From positions 1,415,001 through 1,479,000 of the forward strand of contig JAFFSR010000351.1 in assembly GCA_017163975.1 (NCBI GenBank): a stretch of DNA of 64,000 bases, given 5' to 3'. The DNA comes from Anastatus disparis. Taxonomy: Eukaryota; Arthropoda; Insecta; Hymenoptera; Eupelmidae. Each line of letters opens with the position of its first letter. Positions within the stretch are counted from its first letter, which is position 1. Of this stretch, positions 11,064 to 21,094 are shown piece by piece. The position numbers were made by a program, and so were the translations under genes. Under the pieces are notes generated by a model, which saw only the letters and a program-made list of their open reading frames with translations, was not told the origin of the DNA and searched no databases.

Positions 11064-13010
11064 ATGGCATCACTGATTGTTAAAATGAAGTTCAAGGATT
11101 TAAAAAAAAGGCACAAAAAAGTTGTTTATGATTGCTCCAAAAGTCCGCTTAGAGAATTTGGTGATCTAACAGAGTCTTTGAAGCGCTTGTATTCAAATAC
11201 TTCTTTCTCTAGAGAAGATAAAGTATGCCCTTCGTGTTGCAAAATATTATTAGATGAAGTGAAAAATGCGGCTATTTCATCGACTTTAAGCAGTCAACAA
11301 TCTTTGGAAGATTTTATTCATAGTGAGGCTGTGGTAGAACAGCTCAACGAGACTTCAAGTAATTTTAAATTAAACATTTCACCAATTACAATGCCTCAAA
11401 GTATCAATATCAAGATGCGAGAATCTTATGCTCTCCGAAAAAGAAAACAAATGAACGATGCATTTGATTCACAAATAGCAAGTAAAATGATGAAAGTCTA
11501 CGATATAACGGATTTGCCCGCATTGAATGCAAATAATGAATGTAAAACAAATGATAAATGGATTGAGAATATTAAAATTGCATTAGATAATTGTTCAAAT
11601 TTTCTTGAGAAAGTGCGATTGTTGAGTATTATACCAAGTGTTATTTCCAAAGATTATTTATTTTCAGTTTTACCAAATGTAACTATTTATATGATTTATC
11701 AAGCACGATCATTGGTAAATAATAAAAAAATTTACAAGCAGTCTGAGAACTATTGTGGCCATTCGTTGGATAGTGAAATTTTAATGAAAGTAAAGGATTA
11801 TTATGTGAACGATGATTTTAATTGTTCTCGTCAAAGTGCAAATAAAAGCGACACAGTATCTATCAGAGAAAATGGTATAAAAACTAAAAAAGTCAAACGC
11901 TTTCTCACGCGAAGTATAAAAGAAATATATCAATTATTTAAAGACGAAAATCCTGAAATGAAAACAAAAATTGGTAAATCAACATCCTACGCTTTAAGAC
12001 CAAAGTGGGTTATACCACATCCACCCACCGATTCGTGTCTTTGCGTTTACTGCGAGAATCTTAAACTTATGTTAGATGCTTTAAATAATTATGAAAAAGA
12101 GAATAAACAAGAAATTGCAGATTTGGAATTAAAAATATGTTCTTCACTTTTTTGTTCAAAAGATGATATGAAATGTGTACTAAGAGAATGTAAAAAATGT
12201 CCCATTGGAGATTCTATTGATTTACAAGTAATTTCTTTGACAGAAGAAGATTTATATGAAGAAATAATTTGTGGTGTTTGGGAAAAATCAAATTTACTGA
12301 ATAAAACTAGCACAATTGAAAATTTTATAATAGAGTTGAGAGAGCGCGCTCTCACTGTAAGAGCTCATAAATTGGTCAAAGAAATTCAACGTATAGCAAT
12401 TAAAGAAGTTAAACTTTTAACGAAAAATAATGACTTCCAATTAGTTATTCATATCCATTTTGCAGAAAATTGGACAGTTCTGCTTCAAAATGAGATTCAA
12501 AGCTATCATTGGAGTAAAAACCAAATATCAATATTTACGTCAGTATGCTATTTTGAAAATGATAGAACAGTCAGTTATGTCACCGTCTCTGACGATTTTA
12601 AACATGATTCGTCTCATGCCCTAATGGCTATAAATTTAATCATCGATAACTTAAAACAAAAACATATTGCGCAAGATCTTGATGAAATCATAATCATTTC
12701 CGATGAAGCTGCCAGTCATTTTAAAAATAGATATTAATTCTATGAGCTTCAAAACTCAAAAATAAACAGAAAATGGCTTTTTTCTGCAACAGGTCATGGT
12801 AAAGGCGCTTGTGACGGTATTGGTGGTTTAGTTAAATATTTCTGTCCAAGAAGAATGCAGATTTTATTAGAAATGCTGAAAATTTCGCCACTCACGTATC
12901 AAAATATACTCCGTCGATTAACATTCTTGTTATCCACAAGGATAAGTTAGAAGTTTTTCGACTGACAAAAAAAAATGGAATGGTTAGGAAATGCAAAAGA
13001 AATTAAAGGT
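11064..13010 (+). pseudogene. Putative transposase of the 10.3-13.7 kb element, broken
   Basis: The first ATG of the long frame is at 11064 (MASLIVKMKFKDLKKRHKK), giving 557 codons to a TAA at 12735-12737. The same frame stays meaningful beyond the stop to about 12905, and a shifted frame continues to about 13010. Visible features are Cys pairs CPSCC (about residue 54), CLCVYCENL (about 323) and CVLRECKKCP (about 372). The C-terminal block has SDEAASHFKNR just before the stop and GHGKGACDGIGG just after it. I recognise this paired block from many uncharacterised repeat-encoded proteins of insects and cnidarians. It is plausibly an RNase H-fold transposase core with acidic residues, but I cannot name the superfamily. 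Confidence 0.7.
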
Positions 13011-13195
13011 ATTCAAAAGATTCACTGTTGAAAAAGTGAACGAAACCAAATCTACACTGCCAAAACTTCGAGACATGAGTGGCAAGAAGTAAATTGAAAG
13101 GTTTTATTCAAATTCGGATTTTTTTATTCACATTAGTTCTCAATTCATTAGTGTTCTTTCTTAATTGTATCGCATATTATTTGTTCATTGAAAAT

Positions 13196-13268
13196 TCAAG
13201 ATTCAAATTCAAAATTCAAAATTCAAAATTCAAAATTCAAAATTCAAAATTCAAAATTCAAAATTCAA
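13196..13268. repeat. (ATTCAAA)n heptamer array
   Basis: About ten tandem copies of a 7-bp unit abut the inner edge of the right TIR. They create a spurious KFKIQNS repeat in translation. Confidence 0.9.
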
Positions 13269-13665
13269 AGTAAATATATATTTATTTAAAGTTTCAGCAT
13301 TTTTTTTTAAACTTTAAATGGTCATAACTTTAGTTCTAATTGATCAAAATATTCGATCTGGGGTTTATTTCACATATTATTGTTGATTTTTTTGATATAT
13401 TAATAAATAAAAGCATAAGAATAGTTGTAAGAACACGTAAAGTTGGAAAAATAGTACGATGCGCCATGGTATCAATGTTTTAAAATCGAAAATATAAAAA
13501 AAAACGTTTAAAAATCTGTTAAAAAAAAATAAGGCAAAATCGCATATTCTCACCTACCCTAAAAGTTAGTATTTTTCATGTATAAAATCATATAAAAATT
13601 CCAAAAAAAAAATATATAGTTTTTGAGAAAATCGTGTTTAAAAAAAATCGCTTTCTTCGATTTTT
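13269..13665. repeat. Right TIR of the 10.3-13.7 kb transposon
   Basis: Reverse complement of the left TIR. It is followed by ~900 bp (13666-14564) of A+T-rich sequence in which I see no gene or repeat. Confidence 0.85.
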
Positions 13666-14564
13666 TGTAAATAACTCAGTAAGATCAAATTGTACTACAA
13701 AAATCGAGATCGAATTTAAAACTAGACAGAATTCCGCACACTTGCATTAAAAGAACGCCCAAAAAGGTTGAAAATTGACGGAGCTGTAGTCATTTAAAAG
13801 TAGAGGTTCATTTTCAATTTTTGAATTTTCGTTTTTATATCCAACATTAAAATTGCTGTAGTAAAAAAAAAAATTTTTGAGCGTTCTACGAGGTAAATTT
13901 TATGTTTATATACATAATAGAAGGTATTTTTATTACTTAGAAGAAAAAAAAAAATTCGATCAGTGACGGCCTGCATGAATCTCAATGGAATCAGCCATAT
14001 GTATAAATATGGTCTAAGAATTTCAGAGTGAACATCCTTGGCGATCCCTTGGAAAAAATAAAAATGTAATTGAAAATAATAAAAAATGTGATTTTTAGAT
14101 GAATTTCTTAAGTTTTAAATTATTTCAAAATGATTTGCAAAATGATGCTACCCAAGTTGTATTAAAATTAATTAATTCACTTTTTATTCATACAATTGAT
14201 CACTCAATTTCAAAATCATCAAATCTGTGTTACTGCGAAGTGGGATAAAAGTTGAAAATAAATAAGTTGACTTTATGTGTCTATTTATGAAATCATCGTT
14301 TCAATGATAAGTTAAAAAAATCTTATAATTGTTTAAGAAAGTGCATTTCTATGTTTTTAGTATACATTTATTGTAATTGAAGTGAAAATAATTTTGAAGA
14401 TTGTTATGGATGAACGTCGAAGTGATAAATATATTTTATGTGGATTTCGACTTGTACAGCCTTAAAAAATATAGTATATCAATACATCTTAAACTGACAT
14501 GAGTTTAATTGTATATCACTGACAATGAGAATAAATAAATTTAATATTAATATATACCAACATC

Positions 14565-15470
14565 TGTGACATTGTCACGGTATTCTACCGTGCTCGAATC
14601 TTGCGCGCTTAGGTGAAATCAAATGACACGCGCTCAGTCATATACCTCGTATAAGTTACGTCAAGAAGCACGTTACTCGATAAGCAGCGCGCGCGAGGAG
14701 CAAGAAAGCCACGAGAGGAGACAGAACATTTCCGGTGGTTCATCAGCGCACACGTGGCTCATATATTCCTGACCTGCAAGAGAGACTTTTTTTAACGGCC
14801 TACAAGCACGCATCTTAGTTATATCTCTCGGCTTTATTTGAGTTTTAATTTGATTAATTCGTTGGTGTAGTGCCGCATATAGTTTTGTGTAGAAAAAGAA
14901 AAAGGAGATCGCTGCTCTAAAGAAACACGAGCATCATCCTCCGGCTGTGCATAATTTGGCTTGGCTGTCTTCGACGAGTCGCAGCGATCAGGAAATCGAT
15001 CTTTTGCTTGGCTGTCCTCTACGAACCTCAGCGACCAGGTCGCGGCGTACCATTTCTATCGTTGGCCAACGGCGATATATCTCAGCGTATGTATTTTGGT
15101 TATCATAGAAGCTTCTACGCGTATTTGTAAGTTTATCATATTTTATCTACTTGGCTAAGATTTCTTTCCTCGAGGAAATCTTAGCGTAGAGAGTGCGCGC
15201 GTTCATTGTAATATCTCAGGATAATTTAGTTCGCGTCGCGTCCCCCCTTAGAATTATCATTATTAACTCTTATTCTTATTTTTTATCTAAATTCATTTCA
15301 TTGCATTTCTTTATTTACATATTTAATGAATTTATATTAAGTTTAAAGACCTGTATCAATTTGCTTACCCCGATGCCTCCGCGGTCCTTATTTTTAATAT
15401 CATATAATATATATATTTTTGTGTAAAATAAGGAAAGCTGTGCTACCGGCATCGCGTCTCTCGATCAGGT

Positions 15471-15502
<32 letters not shown>

Positions 15503-15716
15503 CGCTCAGCGACGAGTATATAGTATGAAGTCTTGTCGCTAGTCAATATACGTTTGACTAACTAGCACCAATAGAGTTTACCACGTAATATATATATGAT
15601 TATTTTCTTACGAATTTTCGGCAACTCTACAATTATCTAAATTTTAAGACTTAGCAAAATTCAATATTAAATTAAAAGCTATTTCTTTTTTTGTAACGGG
15701 CAAAATAACCGTTACA
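14565..15716. mobile_element. Candidate solo LTR (Gypsy-like ends)
   Basis: The segment starts TGTGACATTGTCACGG and ends ATAACCGTTACA, giving TGT...ACA termini. Flanking 5-mers ACATC (14560-14564) and ACATG (15717-15721) match at four of five positions, as a mutated target duplication would. Its G+C is higher than the surroundings and it has no coding frame. It contains a (GA)n tract at about 15475-15502. No second LTR or pol region was seen, so if it is an LTR it is a solo one. This needs a multi-copy alignment. Confidence 0.5.
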
Positions 15717-16199
15717 ACATGCTGATTTTAATTATTTGTTTAAATGGCTCCTAAGTTTTTATACATAATTAGATTCAATTATTGCTGTCACATCTTTGGA
15801 TAAATTCAAATAAAAATAAATATCAATTTTCATAAAATGAGAATATTTTTTACCAATGTTAATATAATAAGCTACTCTAAAAAAATACAGCAAGAATTAG
15901 AATCAATCATTTTCTAAAACTTAACTTAAAAATATAGATCAATAGGTACTTGAATTTCAACAAGACCCAAGAAATAAAATTTAAGTCAGAGTCTATAAAA
16001 TCCGCTAAGTCTATAAAAGAATATGATCATTTACCTGTTATTCACATTTATATTATTCATGTTCTGTTATAAATAGAATGCTCACTCACCCTGAATCACA
16101 CTATTTATAACTTGTGATGGAGAAAAAGTTATTACAAAGTATCAACCATTATTTCAAATAAATTTGTCAGGATATACATTCATACATGTTTTAAAGTAC

Positions 16200-16677
16200 C
16201 AGGTTGAAAAAATTCATGTGAATTTTTATATGAATTTTCAATATAAATTTTTCATATGAATTTTTAATATAAATTTTTCATATGAATTTTCAATATAAAA
16301 TTTTCATATGAATTTTCAATATAAATTTTTCATATGAATTTTCAATATAAAATTTTCATATGAATTTTCAATATAAATTTTTCATATGAATTTTCAATAT
16401 AAATTTTTCATATGAATTATCCATATATTCAATAAGCAGTTTTGTTTTATTTTTTTATATTGAAAAATTCATATGAAAAATTTACATAAAAAATTCAACA
16501 AAAAAGTTCATATAAAAAAATTATATGAAAAACACACATTAAAAATTTATATGAAAAATTTATATAAAAAATTCATATGAAAAATTCATATGAAAAAATC
16601 AAATGAATGATAATCATGGTGATCATCTCATTATTTTTATATAGGAAAAGTATGAAAAAACTTCAAAATCCAACCTG
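16200..16677. mobile_element. A+T-rich fold-back element with 27-28 bp tandem repeats
   Basis: The ends are CAGGTTG (16200) and CAACCTG (16671-16677). The left half is a tandem array of TCATATGAATTTTCAATATA-type units (about 16245-16420). The right half carries degenerate reverse-complement units (about 16455-16600). It would form a long A+T stem. The stretch 15717-16199 before it shows nothing I can name. Confidence 0.65.
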
Positions 16678-16814
16678 CAATTTTTTATATGAATTTTTTA
16701 ATTTAAAAAAAATGAAACAAAAATGCTTTAGATTTTTATCTAAAAATTACACTTATATTAAAAATAGTCTAACAGCTTCCTAAAGAGAGGTACATGTACC
16801 ACGGTAGGCTTTAA

Positions 16815-18018
16815 CGGGAGGTCACGTATCTCTGTCCTTTTCTAATCAAAGAAATGATTTTTTTACAAAAATTAATAACTTTAGCAAAAAATGAAGAGAA
16901 AGCCGCATCTTGTATCAAAAAGAGGAATATTTTCTTTGATAAGAAAATAGTATATTACGCACCAAGGGAGGGAAGGGGGACATTCTAACCCGCGCGTTTG
17001 TTATCGCCCGAGCCGAAGGCGAGGGCGATAAACGCGCGGGTTAAGATGTCCCCCTTCACTCCCGTGGCGCGTATACAATTTTTTACCATAGCCAAGCCGA
17101 AAGTTATCAACTAAAATTACGTATAACGTAAACGTTATGCTATATTGTTCTACTAGGTACACTACACGATATCACACTACACGGTAACACTCGTAATGAT
17201 AATTCATTAATAAAAAAAGATGTTATGAATTATTCTAATTTTTCATTACACACATTATTAAAGATTTTATGCTTTGTTTTACTATATACACTACACGATA
17301 ACACACTACACAATAACACTCGTAATGATAGTTCATTAATAAAAAAAAAATTTATTATTTATTCTGTTAGAGTTATTATTCGATACACTCTGTTTCAATG
17401 CACACATTTTTCATCACACACATTTTTAACTAAATAATAATATAATACAATGTATACATATGCATTATAATGTATACATTTTGTTTTTTTTGTTTCAAAT
17501 TTAAGAGATTTTGAAAAAGAAACAGAAAAAGATTTTGATATCTGCCTTTGTTTTGTTCTTACTATGACTTTTGATGAAGAGCAAAAAGGCTAGGTATATT
17601 AGACATTATATGGGGAAAAGAAAGAGACGGAGAGATATAACGTATGCTATACTCTGTCGTTAGCGCCTGCGCAGAACGTTCTTTTTGCTTCCTGCCCCGG
17701 CAAGAATGTGAGACTTTCGGTTGAAGTAGTGGGGATGAAAGTGGAAACTTTCGGGTTGGATATGGTAAAAAATTAATTTTATTGCTTCGTTCTCAAGAAA
17801 ACCTTGAAAAACCAAATTGTCCACCCTAACCTCTATGATTTAAGTTTTTCAAGGTTTTCTCGAAAACGAAGCAATAAAATTAATTCTTTCTCATCAAAGA
17901 AAATATTCCTCTTTTTGATACAAGATGCGGCTTTCTCTTCATTTTTTGCTAAAGTTATTAGTTTTTGTAAAAAAATCATTTCTTTGATTAGAAAAGGACA
18001 GAGATACGTGACCTCCTC
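16815..18018. mobile_element. TTAA-target MITE, copy 1, interrupted by hairpin element C
   Basis: TTAA at 16811-16814 and 18019-18022 flank long inverted arms. The arms share GGTCACGTATCTCTGTCC near the tips and AAAGCCGCATCTTGTATC further in. Excluding the insertion at 16947-17773 the element is about 378 bp, close to the 400 bp of copy 2 at 54719. It is itself inserted in dispersed repeat R, and the R copy at 52.5 kb shows the empty site GGTAGGCTTAAAC. TTAA duplication is typical of piggyBac and Kolobok elements. Confidence 0.85.
16947..17773. mobile_element. Hairpin-plus-subterminal-inverted-repeat element, copy C
   Basis: Starts ATAGTATATTACGC. The hairpin (about 16957-17072) has a 50-bp stem with GGGGGACAT and CCCGCGCGTTT blocks and a loop CGAGCCGAAGGCGAG. 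Then ATTTTTTACCATAGCCAAGC (17077-17106) pairs with the right end (17746-17774). The interior (17160-17350) holds a two-copy tandem repeat of ~127 bp. The element interrupts MITE copy 1, and the uninterrupted opposite arm of that MITE shows an insertion without an obvious target duplication. This favours a Helitron-type mechanism over a cut-and-paste one. Confidence 0.75.
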
Positions 18019-18333
18019 TTAACTGTTCTTTTTACCATATTCATTATGCTCAGGAAATTTGAGAATCATCGAAAGTACGTTACTTTTTTTATAGCTCAAG
18101 AAACACACGTAGAAAAATATGAAAAAAGTATCATTTTTGACGTATAAAATTATGTACCGTGAACAACGATTGTTCAATAGATACCAAAATTTAATTACAT
18201 ATTCTACTCACAGAAACGAGTAATTTAAGTCCTTATTGAAGTGTGTGCCACTCCAGAAACTTGTATTATAGACTTTTCAATTGTTGTGAAGACAATTTCT
18301 GAAAATTAAAAAGTTCCAGATATATCCCTATAC
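18019..18333 (-). repeat. Dispersed repeat R, copy 1
   Basis: An interspersed repeat of about 310 bp, found here and in opposite orientation at 37601-38045 and 52214-52535. Conserved blocks include GAAACTTGTATTATAGAC-like and AATTTTGGTATC segments and ACGTATAAAATTATGTACCG. No clear terminal repeats or ORF. The 5' end is split from its GGTAGGC edge by MITE copy 1. Confidence 0.9.
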
Positions 18334-18611
18334 AAGACCGATCCATCTGGCCGTTACTTAAAGGCGCGCGTGTTTTCTAGTGACCTCTCAGATAGTATGC
18401 GTTTATATTTAATTTAGGTGTAGGTTAGATTAAATCATCGTTATGCGAGGTACGATAATATAAAATAAACAATTGTATCTAAAATAATACTCATTTGAAA
18501 TTAATATGCTTTTCATAAAATAAAAATTAATGATCGTCAAAAAATTTTTTATTGTTTGAATATATATATACAATTTATTAAGGGTAGGAATAAAATTTAC
18601 TGTGTTACATA

Positions 18612-18852
18612 CTTCGAGCATATACTACTGGAAGAAGCCTCCGAATGGCAGCAAGCGTTACAAGGCGAAGAGAGAAAAAGCCTCTATTTTGGTACATGCT
18701 GTCTCTCTCTAGCCTGATTTGATTGGCTGCTTCTGTTCCCCACTAAGAAAGTGAGAGAGAGATAGCACGTACCAAAATAGAGGCTTTCTCTCTCTTCGCC
18801 TTGTAACGCAGTTAATAGCTGGGAGGCTTCCTCCAGTAGTATATGCTCGAAG
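18612..18852. mobile_element. MITE with 8-bp target duplication GTTACATA
   Basis: The inverted arms start CTTCGAGCATATACTACTGG and extend ~95 bp, including CCTCTATTTTGGTAC. The 8-mer GTTACATA is duplicated exactly at 18604-18611 and 18853-18860. An 8-bp duplication is made by hAT and P elements (Merlin also makes 8-9 bp). The tip is not the usual hAT CAG, so the superfamily is open. Confidence 0.9.
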
Positions 18853-19097
18853 GTTACATAGTAATTTTAATGTAGTAAAAAGATTTACAAAGCTACATAG
18901 TAAAATTTCAAAGATGTCCGTCTGTGAGTTGGTTACCAGCGTACATGGTAAAACGTCTTATAATTCTTGTAATTTCTCTCAGTGTAACATTTAAAATTTT
19001 TCTTTTAGGATTTTTCATAGTTCTTCAGAAGTATTTGATATTCTTATATTAAATAGTTTCAATTCATAAGTACACATAAATTTATTATTTTCATAGA

Positions 19098-19258
19098 ATG
19101 AATTTAACAAAAGAAAAAAAATTAATTATGATAGGTAAAGATGGATATGCTGGGCAATTGAGTATGTTAAATGATGAACACATTAGAAAATTTAATCAAA
19201 TTTCGAATAATCATAAAAATTTTTCGATGCAACCAACAATATTTTTACAAAGGCTAGT
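19098..19258 (+). other. Unrecognised short reading frame cut by a transposon end
   Basis: ATG at 19098 after a splice-acceptor-like TTTCATAG opens a frame (MNLTKEKKLIMIGKDGYAGQ) that runs into the transposon boundary at 19259. I see no continuation beyond the far end at 26432. It could be a broken exon or chance. There is no domain I recognise. Confidence 0.2.
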
Positions 19259-20036
19259 CCAGGTAATCTACCTCGGAATTATGACAATTTATATATTATT
19301 TACGTACAGAGTAAGGTTAGCAAAAAAGAGTAGAATTGGTGGTACCAAATCACGGGTAAAATAAGCAGGTCTGTAGCTACCCTTGCTGAGGGTGAGTTAG
19401 GGGTGAGGAGGGGTGAAAAATCGTTTTTCACGATTTCCGGCGCAAATATTGGTTGTAGCAAAAAGAAAATAAATGGGAAAGTTGTAGGTAATACAAAATA
19501 ACACAACTTTTGTTCAGTACATTTTTTTGTATAACCTCAAAATTTCGGAGTAAAACGAGAAAAAACAAATTTATCGTTTTTTATTTATAACTCTGCCAAA
19601 AATGATCCAAACTTTATGAAATTTAGTTTAGTAGTAGTTTTTTATATCCCAAAAAAGCATGATTTTTTTTTTTACGATAACTCAATTGGTTTTTCAGAGA
19701 TTTAGTATTTTCGAAAAAAAAGACGTTATTTTCATGTAGCTGAAGAAGAGTTATTTCTTGCTCGAAACACTTTCAGAAGCGCTCATTTTTTTCGTAAACA
19801 TTTCAACTTTCAGATAAAATAATAAAAATATACCTGTACAAGCAAAAAAAATCGTTTAAATCGCAAAAAACTGAAAAATAAAGGTATTTTTCTATTCACT
19901 TTTTAATATACGTCAAAATCAGATATTTTTCGTGGAAATTCTTTTAATGAATAAATGTTACTTATTATAAATGAATTATATTTACTTTATAAGATAATTA
20001 AATCATTCACATCCATCGGAATCAGAAGAAAAATTT
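19259..20036. repeat. Left TIR of the Academ-like element
   Basis: Reverse complement of 25697-26432 with scattered substitutions and small indels. It is followed by 20037-20655, non-coding A+T-rich sequence of the element. Confidence 0.9.
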
Positions 20037-20655
20037 TTACTTGTTCAAGAAAATGCAGAAAATTATAAAATAGTGGCAAAGATGTGGCAGTGACTTATTT
20101 TTCGATTCCTCAAACTTTCGCGCTTTTTTGAAATATAATATACTATACATACTATGCATGTACTATGTGAAGCATAGTTTGTACTATATATACACACCCA
20201 GGACGATATTAGTAGTAGCCTCGATCATCAGGTGACGCGACAGTTAGGAGCGGCGGAAAATTTTCTATAGTGTGTAGATACTAGACAACAGTAAATATAT
20301 CTATCTCTGTGTTTAGGAACACATTCTAGTCTTCCTGGTCTCGGACTGAGCTGGCAATTTCGGAGCAGTATGCTTTACAACTGTCGTTGCTACTGTTAAG
20401 CTTAGTATTTATGTTGAAATAAACATCGATTTTTGTTTATTCAATTGAAATAAATAAGTGTTGTTTTAAGTGACAATCTTTAAAAGTGTGTATTTCATCG
20501 TGAATATAGGTTAATATAAATGTATGCCTTTTAAAACGATTGATTTTGAAATATACATGCCACCCGTATTTTGCAGTGTAGCATTTGTATATTTTGAAAT
20601 GTATACTTTAATATAAACAATTTAAATATTAATTTAATTAATAATTAACCTTTGA

Positions 20656-20909
20656 ATATTGTTTTTGTAGTGAAAAGATTTTTGTTTATTGGCCGATTTA
20701 ATCTATTGTGTTTTGGCGAACACTCCAAGTCAGAAAACCGGAGGAACGACAGACTATATATATATAGTCTGTGTATTCTCTTATCCGTGTTTGTACAGCA
20801 CAGGCTGTCGAAGCGTCGTTGCTCCGGTTTTCTGACTTGGAGTGTTCGCCAAAACACAATAGATTAAATCGGCCAATAAACAAAAATCTTTTCACTACAA
20901 AAACAATAT
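20656..20909. mobile_element. Fold-back insertion inside the Academ-like element
   Basis: Arms 20656-20750 and 20815-20909 are 95 bp each and nearly perfect reverse complements (tip ATATTGTTTTTGTAGTG). The 64-bp loop contains the small palindrome AGACTATATATATATAGTCT. No target duplication is evident. It lies upstream of the ORF and is either a nested MITE or an element-specific structure. Confidence 0.8.
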
Positions 20910-21094
20910 GTACTCGTAGATAGTTATATATATATATAGAGCGTCATGAAATAATACATACATAATGTACTTAATGAAGTTTCATTATTTATTCACATTT
21001 ATTTTATTTATTCCAAAAACAGTGAAACAATACGTCGTAAACATAAATATCTTTGAAATGTAATACAATATAATTTTTATTACAGGCTTCAAAG

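Larger units (their letters stand above)
10308..13665 (+). mobile_element. DNA transposon with ~395-bp terminal inverted repeats
   Basis: Left TIR about 10308-10702 and right TIR about 13269-13665 are reverse complements of each other with modest divergence. Shared blocks include GGTAGGTGAGAATATGCGAT and CATGGCGCATCGTACTATTT. One broken protein-coding region lies between them. The exact tips and the target duplication could not be fixed. The length of 3.4 kb, the long TIRs and the coding content fit a cut-and-paste element, but the superfamily is unassigned. Confidence 0.85.

Noticed and set aside
13079..13273. 64-codon frame with a KFKIQNS repeat
   Set aside because: The repeat is the ATTCAAA heptamer array next to a TIR.
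20645..20895. Mirrored 65-71 codon frames on both strands
   Set aside because: Lie wholly within the 95-bp-arm inverted repeat.
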